Shown one piece after another: positions 25,571-33,616 of a DNA stretch of 49,617 bases (position 1 is the first letter of the stretch; every line of letters starts with the position of its first letter). The stretch spans positions 1 through 49,617 of the forward strand of contig CAYXYU010000014.1 of assembly GCA_964469525.1 (NCBI GenBank), in the 5' to 3' direction. The stretch is from JABDCD01 sp964469525 (GTDB taxonomy: Bacteria; Pseudomonadota; Alphaproteobacteria; Rickettsiales; SXRF01). A program made the position numbers and the translations under genes. The notes under the pieces are model-generated. The model worked only from the letters and a program-made list of their open reading frames with translations. It ran no database searches and had not been told where the DNA came from.

Positions 25571-25673
25571 GTCATTCCCGCGAAGGCGGGAATCCATTAA
25601 TTTATAAAATGGATCCTCGGGTCAAGCCCGAGGATGACAGTTTTCTAAGCGGCTATGCCGCTAAGAAAACTGT
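25571..25673. repeat. Class A two-hairpin element, second composite copy
   Basis: This has the same composite as at 8318-8420: module one GTCATTCCCGC...GGATGAC (25571-25638) and module two, a perfect-ended 17-bp hairpin (25637-25653 with 25657-25673, one internal mismatch). It ends at the first base of the flhG stop codon. Both composite copies sit in the same orientation behind a minus-strand gene. Confidence 0.9.
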
Positions 25674-26428
25674 CATTTCTGCATCAGCTTGATCGACAGC
25701 ACCGCCGTATCGGTGGCGGCTGTTGAATGCGGCGCCTTGGCGAGCAGCGATTTCTGGCTGCGGATGGCGTCCTTGACCTTGTTATCGCGGCGGATAATGC
25801 CCAAAAGCGGCGGCGACAGGTTCAGGAAATTGACGCAGGCCTTATTCAGTGCATGATAGGTAGCCTCGCCTTCCTTCTGTGTAGCGGCCTGATTGACAAC
25901 GATGCCAATATCGGGTGCTGGCTGATTGTTCTGAGTAATCTTGATGAAGGCGTAGGCATCGGTCAGCGAGGTCGGCTCATCGGTGACGACGACGATGCAG
26001 CGCCCTGCCATGGAGGCGAGGTACTGCACATGCTGTTCGATGCCTGCCCCCAGATCGATCACCACGAAATCATAGTTTTTCTGCAGTTCTATCAGATCGC
26101 CAGCCATGATTTTCAGCTTCTCGACCGGTAACGCGGCCAGCGACGCCGAGCCTGAACGTCCCGCGATGATGTCGAAACCACCTTCCTCGTGGCGGATGAT
26201 GGCTTCCTTCAGGCTGTGACGGCCCGAGAGGACGCTTGAGAGGTCGCGTTGAGGTGTCAACCCCAGCTGTACGTCGACATTAGCCAAGCCGATGTCGCCA
26301 TCAAACAGCAGCACGTGCCGTCCGGAGCGTGCGAACAGGTGCGACAGGGTGACGGCCAACCAGGTCTTGCCGACACCGCCCTTGCCGGAGGCAATGGCGA
26401 TGATGTTGTTGATTCTGGGTGCATTCAT
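25673..26428 (-). CDS. flhG: FlhG/MinD-like ATPase for flagellar number
   Basis: This 251-residue ParA/MinD-family ATPase partners with FlhF to set flagellar number and position. The deviant Walker A ASGKGGVGKTW lies at about residues 13-23, switch I DGDIGLANVDVQLG at about 44-57, and DFVVIDLGAGIEQHVQ is the Walker B region with Gly where MinD has it. Length and the C-terminal helix fit FlhG rather than Soj/ParA. It lies directly downstream of flhF, separated by a class C palindrome. The stop codon overlaps the edge of a class A repeat, so the last codons may have been set by the insertion. Confidence 0.88.
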   Translation of the reverse strand: MNAPRINNIIAIASGKGGVGKTWLAVTLSHLFARSGRHVLLFDGDIGLANVDVQLGLTPQRDLSSVLSGRHSLKEAIIRHEEGGFDIIAGRSGSASLAALPVEKLKIMAGDLIELQKNYDFVVIDLGAGIEQHVQYLASMAGRCIVVVTDEPTSLTDAYAFIKITQNNQPAPDIGIVVNQAATQKEGEATYHALNKACVNFLNLSPPLLGIIRRDNKVKDAIRSQKSLLAKAPHSTAATDTAVLSIKLMQK

Positions 26429-26444
26429 AGGTTGTTACTCGGGA

Positions 26445-26537
26445 GGGATAATAGATGATAAGATGATAGATGATAAGAGGCTTTACGCTTTATAGCGTTG
26501 GTTATCTTATCATCTATCATCTTTTCATCCATTATCT
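26445..26537. repeat. Class C palindrome (word like GATGATA)
   Basis: Two arms made of repeats of a 7-8-base word (AGATGAT/GATGATA) face each other across about 28 bases. The perfect core is 18 bp (26460-26477 against 26506-26523), and imperfect pairing extends to 26445 and 26537. It fills the entire flhG-flhF gap. Confidence 0.85.
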
Positions 26538-27577
26538 TAGGATTTTAACTGATATCGCAGAAGGAACTGTGCCAGCTGCTCGCCGTCCATCGGTTTCAAG
26601 GGATCGACCACGCTTGCTGATTGGCTGGCATGCGAGAAGGCCAGCCCGTGCGCGGCGGCGGCGGCCATTACCCCGCCGAAGCGACGCGCCGTGTCGGTCC
26701 GCGTTATCAGCAGGCGCTTTAGCACGATGGCATCGTTAAAGGCCTCCACCAGGTCAATCGCCTCCTCGCTGTCTCCGCCCGCCGGTAGCACCAGCACCGG
26801 CTCGACGCCGATCTCGGTATAAGCAGCTAGCTCCTGCAGCTCCTGGCGATCGTAGGAATTGCAGCCCGCCGTGTCGACGATTAGCGGCGTATGCCGGGGC
26901 AGGGCCTGCACCAGCTGCTGCAACGCCTCCGGCGTATCCGCGGTGATCAGTTCGACGCCCATGGCGTTGGTAAAGGCGTTTAGCTGCTCGATGCCGCCGG
27001 CGCGCTTATGGTCGGTGGTGACGATGCAGGCCGGTTGTTGCTCCAGCGTCAGCCGCGCGGCGATGCGGGCGGCGGACAGGGTTTTTCCTGTCCCGGGCGG
27101 ACCGACCAGCATTAGGCGGGTGCCGTGCCCATCCAGCACCAGCGGCTCAAAGATGAAGTAGGCTTCGGCCAGTTTCTCCAACGCCATACGGAACAGCGCC
27201 TGTCCGCCTGCCTGCCGGCCATGCCGCAGAATGACATCCTGTAACTCAGTGCCGGCTTTCTGCAGCAGCTTGGCGGTAAATAGGTCGGGCAGGTTGTGGA
27301 AGCGCAGGAGGTTCTGCAGCTCGAAGCGCAGGAAGTCAGCGGCTCCCTCCCCCTTAGGGTAAGGGTTAGGGTGGGGGCGTAGCGGATGAGATTCCTGTTC
27401 TGTCTTCCTCCTACGGGGGGAGGGGTAGTCTTCCACCTCCACTGCTGCCGTAACACTGACCTGCTTTTTCCCCTTATGTTCGGTGGAAGAAAGAATCACC
27501 GCATCATCACCCAGCGCCTCGCGCACCTGCCGCATGGCGGTGGGCATGTCCGAAGCGGTGAAGGTGCGTAATCTCAT
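26537..27577 (-). CDS. flhF: FlhF, SRP-type GTPase for flagellar placement
   Basis: This 346-residue GTPase is of the SRP/FtsY family and directs the site of flagellar assembly. The N-terminus MRLRTFTASDMPTAMRQVREALGDDAVILSS is the classic FlhF B-domain start. The NG domain has the P-loop VGPPGTGKT at 158-166, TTDHKRAGGIEQLNAF (G2-like), PLIVDTAGCNSYD (G3) and ITRTDTARRFGG (G4/G5). Residues 51-80 are encoded by a repeat-like insertion (RPHPNPYPKGEGAAD), which replaces most of the usual variable linker. The protein is short for the family. It sits upstream of flhG as expected. Confidence 0.92.
   Translation of the reverse strand: MRLRTFTASDMPTAMRQVREALGDDAVILSSTEHKGKKQVSVTAAVEVEDYPSPRRRKTEQESHPLRPHPNPYPKGEGAADFLRFELQNLLRFHNLPDLFTAKLLQKAGTELQDVILRHGRQAGGQALFRMALEKLAEAYFIFEPLVLDGHGTRLMLVGPPGTGKTLSAARIAARLTLEQQPACIVTTDHKRAGGIEQLNAFTNAMGVELITADTPEALQQLVQALPRHTPLIVDTAGCNSYDRQELQELAAYTEIGVEPVLVLPAGGDSEEAIDLVEAFNDAIVLKRLLITRTDTARRFGGVMAAAAAHGLAFSHASQSASVVDPLKPMDGEQLAQFLLRYQLKS
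27341..27427. repeat. Class B element remnant inside flhF
   Basis: CTCCCTCCCCCTTAGGG near one end faces CTACGGGGGGAGGGG at the other, and the encoded RPHPNPYPKGEG recalls the PHPNPPPQGG tail of the class B copies in mfd and recG. It is in frame, in the linker between the B and NG domains, where added length should be tolerated. Confidence 0.6.
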
Positions 27578-27584
27578 AGGAGCC

Positions 27585-27674
27585 AGGATTCGGGATTCAG
27601 GATTCGGGGAAGAAAACAGGTTGGCATAACCGTCGTGAAATTTTTATTCCGTGAATCCTGAATCCTGAATCCCC
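27585..27674. repeat. Class C palindrome (word AGGATTC)
   Basis: The left arm reads AGGATTC-GGGATTC-AGGATTC-GGGG (from 27585). The right arm is its inverse, GAATCCT-GAATCCT-GAATCCC (27653-27673). The spacer is about 35 bases. It fills the flhF-flhA gap (27578-27683). Confidence 0.88.
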
Positions 27675-27683
27675 ATCCCTTTC

Positions 27684-29819
27684 TCATAATTGCCCCAGCG
27701 TCTTGATCCGCACCTTGGAATAGATTTCGTTCTGCGACAGCACGACCGTGGAGGGACGGAAGCGCTCGATAATCGAGCGTACATACGGGCGGACGGCGGG
27801 ACTGGTTAGCAGCACCGGCAACTCGCCCTGCATGGCCAGCTTGTCGTAGGTGGTGCGGGTAGCGTTGATGAACTCCTGGATGCGGCTTGGCGCCATGGAA
27901 AGCACCTTTTCTTCGCCAACTGGCGACAGGGCTTCGATGAAGGTCTGCTCCCAGGCGGGCGACAGGGCGAGGATGGGGACGTAACCGCCACCGGTGGTGT
28001 TGGCGTGGCTGATCTGGCGGGCGAGCCTGCCGCGCACATGCTCGGTAATGACGTTGATATTCTGCGTTGTGCGCGAGGCTTCGGCAATGGCTTCGAGGAT
28101 GCTAGGCAGATCGCGGATCGACACCATCTCGCGCAGCAGGTTTTGCAGCACGCGCTGCACTCCGCCCACCGTAATCTGTGACGGGATGGTTTCGGAGACT
28201 AGCTTCTGCTGCGTTTTGCCCAGCTCATCAAGCAGCTTCTGCGTTTCGACATAGGAGAGCAACTCGGCCATGTTGTCCTTCACCACCTCGGTCAGGTGAG
28301 TGGTGATGACGGTCGGCGGATCGACCACCGTGTAGTTGCGGAACAGCGCTTCCTCGCGGTGCGGCTCGGCGATCCACATGGCAGGCAGGCCGAAGGTGGG
28401 TTCAACCGTTTCTTCGCCGGGGAGGGTAATTTTGCCGCCCGCCGGGTTCATCGCCAGCAGCATGTCAGGGCGGATGTCGCCCCGTGCCGCCTCGATCTCC
28501 TTGACCTTGACCACGTAAGTGTTGGGCGGCAGCTGCATGTTGTCCTGGATGCGTACCGCGGGGATGACGAAGCCGAGCTCCCGCGCCATCTGCTTTCTGA
28601 GCGCCTTGATCTGTTCGGTCAGTCGGTGTCCCTTCTGGTAGTTGATGAGCGGCAACAGCCCATAGCCAAGCTCCAGGCGCAGGGAATCGATCTGCAGGAA
28701 ATCAGCGGTCTGTTCTTCAGTGGGTTTGCCTTCCAGAGGCTTCCCGTCGGGGCCGGTCAACTGCTTCGGCGCATCGGGCTTTGCCCTTGTGTCGATCGGG
28801 TTCTTGTACATGTACCATCCTGTATAGCCGGTGATGCCGGCCAGCACGAGGAAGGGCAGGGCGGGAATACTGGGCAGCATCGCCATGGCAACCAGGAAAC
28901 CACTGGTGATGCCGAGCGCGGTCGGGTGGCGCCCGAGCTGGTCCATTACGGCCTTTTCCGCCGAGCCGGTAACGCCCGACTTGGTGACAAGGATACCGGC
29001 AGCGGTCGATACGATCAGCGCCGGCACCTGCGTCACCAGCCCGTCGCCGATGGTTAGCGTGGTGTAGGTGTGTAGCGCGGCGTCGAACGATAAGCCGTTC
29101 TGCACCATGCCGATGAGGATACCAGCGATGAAGTTGATGAACACGATAAGCAGCCCGGCAATGGCGTCGCCGCGCACGAATTTCGACGCGCCGTCCATGG
29201 CGCCGAAGAAGTTGCTCTCATCCTCGAGCTCTTTGCGTCGTGCCTTGGCGACATCCTCACTGATGAGTCCCGCCGAAAGGTCGGCGTCGATCGCCATCTG
29301 CTTGCCGGGCATGGCATCCAATGAAAAACGTGCTGATACTTCGGCAATACGGCCCGAGCCCTTGGTGATGACCACGAAGTTGATGATGGTAAGGATACCG
29401 AACAGGATGGCGCCAATCACCACCGACCCCCCCATCACGAAGCCGCCGAATGCCTCAATGACGTGACCGGCGGCGTCGGTGCCTTCGTGCCCATGCGAGA
29501 GGATTAGGCGCGTGCTGGCGATATTGAGCGACAGGCGCAGCATGGTGACGATGAGCAGGATGGTCGGGAAGGAACTGAGGTGGAGCGGTTTCTCCACGAA
29601 CAGCACCGTCATCAGCACGATTACCGAGAGGGTCAGTGACACGGACAGCAGGAAATCGAGCAGCAGCGGCGGAAGCGGCAAGACCAGGACGATCAGGATG
29701 CAGATGATGCCGACGGCAAAGAAAATGTCGCGACGCTTCGACAGCAATCCGGCCTGCTCGGCAAGATTTGCTACGGAAAATGGCGAAGCAGCAGGCGCGG
29801 GTGCGGCGGCTTCAGCCAT
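27684..29819 (-). CDS. flhA: Flagellar export gate protein FlhA
   Basis: This 711-residue core component of the flagellar type III export gate has an N-terminal half with eight membrane helices and the FHIPEP-family cytoplasmic loop (RIAEVSARFSLDAMPGKQMAIDADLSAGLI, about residues 156-185, with the conserved FxxDAMPGKQM). The cytoplasmic ring domain follows from about 345 (LRLELGYGLLPLINYQKGHRLTEQIKALRKQMARELGFVIPAVRI). Length is normal. The Ala/Pro-rich N-terminus (AEAAAPAPAASP) is the only variable part. It lies between flbD and flhF, with class C palindromes in both gaps. Confidence 0.97.
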   Translation of the reverse strand: MAEAAAPAPAASPFSVANLAEQAGLLSKRRDIFFAVGIICILIVLVLPLPPLLLDFLLSVSLTLSVIVLMTVLFVEKPLHLSSFPTILLIVTMLRLSLNIASTRLILSHGHEGTDAAGHVIEAFGGFVMGGSVVIGAILFGILTIINFVVITKGSGRIAEVSARFSLDAMPGKQMAIDADLSAGLISEDVAKARRKELEDESNFFGAMDGASKFVRGDAIAGLLIVFINFIAGILIGMVQNGLSFDAALHTYTTLTIGDGLVTQVPALIVSTAAGILVTKSGVTGSAEKAVMDQLGRHPTALGITSGFLVAMAMLPSIPALPFLVLAGITGYTGWYMYKNPIDTRAKPDAPKQLTGPDGKPLEGKPTEEQTADFLQIDSLRLELGYGLLPLINYQKGHRLTEQIKALRKQMARELGFVIPAVRIQDNMQLPPNTYVVKVKEIEAARGDIRPDMLLAMNPAGGKITLPGEETVEPTFGLPAMWIAEPHREEALFRNYTVVDPPTVITTHLTEVVKDNMAELLSYVETQKLLDELGKTQQKLVSETIPSQITVGGVQRVLQNLLREMVSIRDLPSILEAIAEASRTTQNINVITEHVRGRLARQISHANTTGGGYVPILALSPAWEQTFIEALSPVGEEKVLSMAPSRIQEFINATRTTYDKLAMQGELPVLLTSPAVRPYVRSIIERFRPSTVVLSQNEIYSKVRIKTLGQL

Positions 29820-29833
29820 AGGCCCCCCCCACG

Positions 29834-29938
29834 CAGGGTTCAGGGGTCGGGCTTCGGGATTCAGGGAATGATAAGGTTATGGCATGGTTCAGAGTATCTC
29901 TTCCCTCAGTCGTGAATCCTGAATCCTGATTCCTCACG
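29834..29938. repeat. Class C palindrome (word AGGATTC, degenerate)
   Basis: The left arm shows AGGGTTC-AGGGGTC-GGGCTTC-GGGATTC-AGGGAA (29835-29868). The right arm inverts as AGGAATC-AGGATTC-AGGATTC with further pairing to AGGGAA (29901-29938). The period of seven is clear although copies have diverged. The word is nearly the same as in the neighbouring gap at 27585. It fills the flhA-flbD gap. Confidence 0.82.
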
Positions 29939-29940
29939 GC

Positions 29941-31287
29941 TCACTCCGTCCCTGTCGGCGGCGGCGGCACCGCTGCGCCTTGTTCACTATAAGCCTTGAG
30001 CTTGTTGCGCAGGGTGCGGATCGAAATGCCGAGAATGTTGGCAGCGTGGGTGCGGTTGCCAAGGCAGTAATTCAGCGTATCGAGAATCAATTCCTGCTCG
30101 ACCGAATCTACCGTGCGTCCAACCAGCCCGCTGGCCGGCTTGCTGCTGACCAGTTCCGGTTTGGCAGCGGGAGTTTCCGTGCCCGCGGGAGTGCCCTGCA
30201 ATAAAATATTGTCTGGTTCGATGGCATCGCCGGTGGCAAGCAGCACGGTACGATGCATGGTATTCTCCAGCTCGCGCACATTGCCAGGCCAGTGGTAGCC
30301 GGTGAGCTTCGCCAGCGCCACGTCGGAGAGCGGCCGCGGGGGTACCCCATTCGCCTTGGCATATTTGGCGGTGAAATGCTCGGCCAGCGGCTTGATATCT
30401 TCCCTGCGATCGCGCAAGGGCGGCATGTGCAGCGTGATGACATTGAGGCGGAAATACAGATCTTCCCGGAAGGTGCCTTTTTTCACTTCCTCCTGCAGAT
30501 TGCGGTTGGAGGTGGCGAGTACGCGGATATTGACCTTGACCGGCTTGTTGCCGCCGATGCGGTCGACTTCGCGCTCCTGCAGCACGCGCAGCAGCTTTGC
30601 CTGCAGGCGGGCATCCATCTCGCTGATTTCATCGAGGAGGATGGTTCCATTGTCAGCCTCCTCAAACTTGCCGATACGCCGCGCCACGGCGCCGGTAAAA
30701 GCACCTTTTTCATGGCCGAACAGCTCGGCCTCGAGCAGGTTTTCCGGAATGGCGGCGCAGTTGACGGAAATCAGTGGGCCCCCGGCGCGCTTGCTTTTCT
30801 TATGGATATAACGGGCGATGACTTCTTTGCCAGTGCCGGATTCGCCGGTAATCAGCACGCTGGCGTCGGAAGGTGCGATCTGGTCAGCGAGACCAATGGT
30901 CTTGGCCATGGCGGCGGAAGCGAAGATAACCGACTGCGTCTCCTCGGTGATGGCTTCCAGCACGGCAGCGATCAGTTCCTCATCAGGGGGCAGGGGAATA
31001 TATTCCTTGGCGCCGGACCTGATGGCTTTGACAGCCGCATCCTTGTCGCTCTGCACGCCGCAGGCGATGACCGGCAGGTTGAAGCGCTCGCGCATCAGCA
31101 GCGTCACCAGCTTCTCGATATCCTCGCGCACCTCGATCATAACTAGATCGGCGCCCTTGCCGCCACGAAGCGCCTCCATTGCTGCTTCGATGTCGCCGAC
31201 ATGCGCCACTTTGGCGCCGCGTGAGCGGGCGATGGCGCTGGCCGCGCCGATTTGTCCGTAGAGTTCGCCGATGATCAGTAGTCGCAT
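29941..31287 (-). CDS. flbD: Sigma-54-dependent flagellar activator FlbD
   Basis: This 448-residue bacterial enhancer-binding protein starts with a receiver-like domain (1-115; MRLLIIGELYGQIGAASAIARSRGAKVAHV is the FlbD-type N-terminus), which lacks the usual phospho-acceptor acidic pocket. The AAA+ domain has Walker A GESGTGKE at 148-155 and the sigma-54 contact loop GAFTGA at 195-200. A Fis-type helix-turn-helix lies at about 405-435 (THAANILGISIRTLRNKLKAY). In Caulobacter FlbD turns on late sigma-54 flagellar genes from the same fliF-fliG-flbE-fliN-flbD cluster; here the order is the same. A sigma-54-like site in front of fliF fits with this. Confidence 0.93.
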   Translation of the reverse strand: MRLLIIGELYGQIGAASAIARSRGAKVAHVGDIEAAMEALRGGKGADLVMIEVREDIEKLVTLLMRERFNLPVIACGVQSDKDAAVKAIRSGAKEYIPLPPDEELIAAVLEAITEETQSVIFASAAMAKTIGLADQIAPSDASVLITGESGTGKEVIARYIHKKSKRAGGPLISVNCAAIPENLLEAELFGHEKGAFTGAVARRIGKFEEADNGTILLDEISEMDARLQAKLLRVLQEREVDRIGGNKPVKVNIRVLATSNRNLQEEVKKGTFREDLYFRLNVITLHMPPLRDRREDIKPLAEHFTAKYAKANGVPPRPLSDVALAKLTGYHWPGNVRELENTMHRTVLLATGDAIEPDNILLQGTPAGTETPAAKPELVSSKPASGLVGRTVDSVEQELILDTLNYCLGNRTHAANILGISIRTLRNKLKAYSEQGAAVPPPPTGTE

Positions 31288-31300
31288 GGATACTCCTTGT

Positions 31301-31386
31301 TATCAGTGATCGAGGGGTCCGGTAATCGGGGGAAGAAAGTTTTATTTAACCTGATTCCCTGATGACCTGAATACCCGATGACCGCT
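31301..31386. repeat. Class C palindrome (8-base period)
   Basis: The right arm reads GATTCCCT-GATGACCT-GAATACCC-GATGACC (31353 onward), and the left arm (31301-31335) carries the loosely inverted TCAGTGATCGAGGGGTCCGG and TAATCGGG words. The period is eight rather than seven and matching is imperfect. The element fills the flbD-fliN gap and touches the fliN stop codon. Confidence 0.7.
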
Positions 31387-31693
31387 AATGCTTATCCGCC
31401 TTAATGATCTCCGTCATGGTCACACCGATGCGGTCTTCGACCACCACCACCTCGCCGCGTGCGACCAGGCGGTTATTGACGAAGATATCGATCGGCTCGC
31501 CGACTTTCTTATCAAGCTCGATGACTGCGCCGCGGCCGAGCTTCAAGAGCTGGTTGACCTGCATGCTGGTGCGGCCGAGCACCACCGTGATCTGCACGGG
31601 GATGTCGTAGACCGTTTCCAGGCTAAGATTCTCGCCGGAGGCGATGCCCAGCTCGGCGGCGGGCGCTTCTTGTGTTGTTGCGTCATCAGCCAT
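31385..31693 (-). CDS. fliN: Flagellar motor switch protein FliN
   Basis: This 102-residue C-ring component has a short variable N-terminus (about 1-22) and the SpoA-type domain with the signature VYDIPVQITVVLGRTSMQVNQLLKLGRGAVIELDKKVGEPIDIFVNNRLVARGEVVVVEDRIGVTMTEI (given here as its recognised extent, residues about 28-97). It is in the fliF-fliG-fliH-fliN run, four bases after the fliH stop. Its end touches a class C palindrome that separates it from flbD. Confidence 0.97.
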   Translation of the reverse strand: MADDATTQEAPAAELGIASGENLSLETVYDIPVQITVVLGRTSMQVNQLLKLGRGAVIELDKKVGEPIDIFVNNRLVARGEVVVVEDRIGVTMTEIIKADKH

Positions 31694-31696
31694 AGG

Positions 31697-32563
31697 TTAC
31701 TCCTTTTCGCTGCTGGATGTTTCGTTCGATGTTTGATCGGATGTAGTAGTCGTAGCCGTATTTTGCGGCGGCGGTGCCGTCTGGGCTGTCTGCGCTACAG
31801 CTTTCGCTGCGCTTTGTGCCACTGCTTCATCGGTGACGCTGAGTTTCTCCTGCAGCGCCTGCATCTGCTGCGCGGTTTCGCGGGTCGCGGTGAGAGTCAT
31901 ATCAGCGATGATTTTCTCAAGCTGCTGCCACAAGGCCGCGGTGCTGCGCTCCATGCCGCCCTTGTTCCATTCGATGCGGCAGTCAGCGGGCTGCATGGTT
32001 GCGTCACGTACGACGGCGATATCAGTGACTACGGGCAACTGCCCGGCGATTTCCTGCAGCTTGCGCTCCAGCGTGTCGCCGAGTTTTTCCTGTACGGTAA
32101 TGGTCAGTTTGGGCTCGCCGGCCATCGCTTCGCAGGCGCGCAGGGCCACGTCCTCAATCACCGCTTGGGCATTCTGCTCCAGCGCTGCGCCCGCTACCTT
32201 GCGCGCAATGGCCATCGCCACTTTCGGCAGATCGCCCTTCAGTGATAACGCAAGCGCGCGGTGGCTGGCGAAAAGCGGCGCCAGTGATTCGGCGAATGCC
32301 GATACGGTTTGGGCCAGCGCTTCATTAACACGGGCTTGTTCGCTCTCTGCCTGCTTCTTACCTTCCTGGGTACCTTCGAGAAAGCCTTTCTTATAGGCTT
32401 CGCGCTCTGCAGCCTTTAGCTCCTCTTCACTGAAAGTAGGAGGCGGCGGAGGAGGAGGAACCTCTTCGTGTTTTTTTCCGACGGCGGTGAATACCCGTGC
32501 AGCAGTCGCCCTGGCCTCGATCACCTCGCTGAATTCCCGGAAACTGAAGGGTTGCACGTTCAT
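31697..32563 (-). CDS. fliH: FliH/FlbE-like flagellar export ATPase regulator
   Basis: This 288-residue protein occupies the fliH (Caulobacter flbE) position between fliG and fliN. It has a Pro-rich patch at about residues 36-43, a long Glu/Lys/Ala coiled coil (about 45-110; EEELKAAEREAYKKGFLEGTQEGKKQAE shows the FliH-type 'AYxxGxxEGxxxG' pattern) and a C-terminal domain typical of FliH/V-ATPase E subunits (VAMAIARKVAGAALEQNAQAVIEDVALRACEAM). The tail is Thr/Gln-rich. FliH holds the FliI ATPase at the export gate; fliI is not in the window. Confidence 0.82.
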   Translation of the reverse strand: MNVQPFSFREFSEVIEARATAARVFTAVGKKHEEVPPPPPPPTFSEEELKAAEREAYKKGFLEGTQEGKKQAESEQARVNEALAQTVSAFAESLAPLFASHRALALSLKGDLPKVAMAIARKVAGAALEQNAQAVIEDVALRACEAMAGEPKLTITVQEKLGDTLERKLQEIAGQLPVVTDIAVVRDATMQPADCRIEWNKGGMERSTAALWQQLEKIIADMTLTATRETAQQMQALQEKLSVTDEAVAQSAAKAVAQTAQTAPPPQNTATTTTSDQTSNETSSSEKE

Positions 32564-32572
32564 TCCTTAATC

Positions 32573-33604
32573 CTAATAAATCAGCTGTTCCTCGGCGCTG
32601 TCGCCGGCGATGATGATTTCGCCCTTGGCGGCAAGATCCTTGGCGACGCCGACGATATACATCTGCGCCTCGTCCACGTCCTTGATGCGCACGGGACCCA
32701 TGGTCTCCATTTCCTCCTTGAGTATTTTCAGGGCACGCTCCGACATGTTGCTGAAGAACAGCTCCTTGAGCTCATCAGACGCGCCTTTGAGCGCCACCTT
32801 CATCTTTTCCTTGTCGAGACCGCGCAGCAGCGTCTGGATGCCGGCCTTGTCGATCTTCTTCAGGTCTTCGAAGGTAAACATCAGGGCACGCACCTTCTCT
32901 GCCGACTCGGCGCTGCGCTCCTCAAGCTTACCCATGAACTTGGATTCGGCGTTGCGATCGAAATTATTGAAGATTTCGGCGAGCAGCTCGTGGCTGTCCC
33001 GGCTCTGCCGCTTGGCGAGGTTACTCATGAATTCCATGCGCAGTGTCTTCTCGATACCGTCCATGACTTCCTTCTTGACCGCTTCCATCGACAGCATGCG
33101 CATGATGACTTCCATGCTCAACTCTTCCGGCAGGTTCATCAGCACGCGCGCCGCGTGATCGGGTTTGATCTTGGAGAGTACCACGGCGATCGTCTGTGGG
33201 TATTCGTTCTTCAGGAAGTTCGCGAGAATCTCCTCGCTGACATTACCGAGTTTGTCCCAGGTGGTGCGGCCGGCGGGACCGCGAATTTCTTCCATAATGC
33301 CGTCAACGCGCCCCTTTCCCAGCGCCTTGACCAGCAGGCGCTCTGTTGAGTCGTAATTGCCGACCAGCGCGCCGGACGCGGAGACCTGCTCGGCGAATTC
33401 CATGAACAGCCGTTCGACAATCTCGGCATTGACCTGACCCAGGCTCGACATAATGCTGGAAAGTTCCCGGATTTCATCGTCATCCATCATAGAGAACAGC
33501 TTGACGGCGGCATCCTCGCCAACTGCCATGAGGAACATGGCGGCCTTCTGCGGGCCGCTCAGCTTGCGGTAGTCATCCTTCTGTTCTTTCGGCGGCTGAG
33601 CCAT
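32573..33604 (-). CDS. fliG: Flagellar motor switch protein FliG
   Basis: This 343-residue rotor protein has an N-terminal domain binding FliF (SGPQKAAMFLMAVGEDAAVKLFSMMDDDEI, about 14-43) and a middle domain with LKNEYPQTIAVVLSKIKPDHAARVL (the EHPQ motif as EYPQ). The C-terminal torque domain (about 235-335) carries the conserved charged helix region IDKAGIQTLLRGLDKEKMKVALKGAS and FFSNMSERALKILKEEMETMGPVR. Length is normal. It starts 12 bases after fliF. Confidence 0.97.
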   Translation of the reverse strand: MAQPPKEQKDDYRKLSGPQKAAMFLMAVGEDAAVKLFSMMDDDEIRELSSIMSSLGQVNAEIVERLFMEFAEQVSASGALVGNYDSTERLLVKALGKGRVDGIMEEIRGPAGRTTWDKLGNVSEEILANFLKNEYPQTIAVVLSKIKPDHAARVLMNLPEELSMEVIMRMLSMEAVKKEVMDGIEKTLRMEFMSNLAKRQSRDSHELLAEIFNNFDRNAESKFMGKLEERSAESAEKVRALMFTFEDLKKIDKAGIQTLLRGLDKEKMKVALKGASDELKELFFSNMSERALKILKEEMETMGPVRIKDVDEAQMYIVGVAKDLAAKGEIIIAGDSAEEQLIY

Positions 33605-33616
33605 ACGGTCCTCGGC

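Noticed and set aside
26445..26537. An insertion sequence or transposon end
   Set aside because: No transposase gene, no target duplication that I can see, and the arms are tandem short words rather than terminal inverted repeats of an IS.
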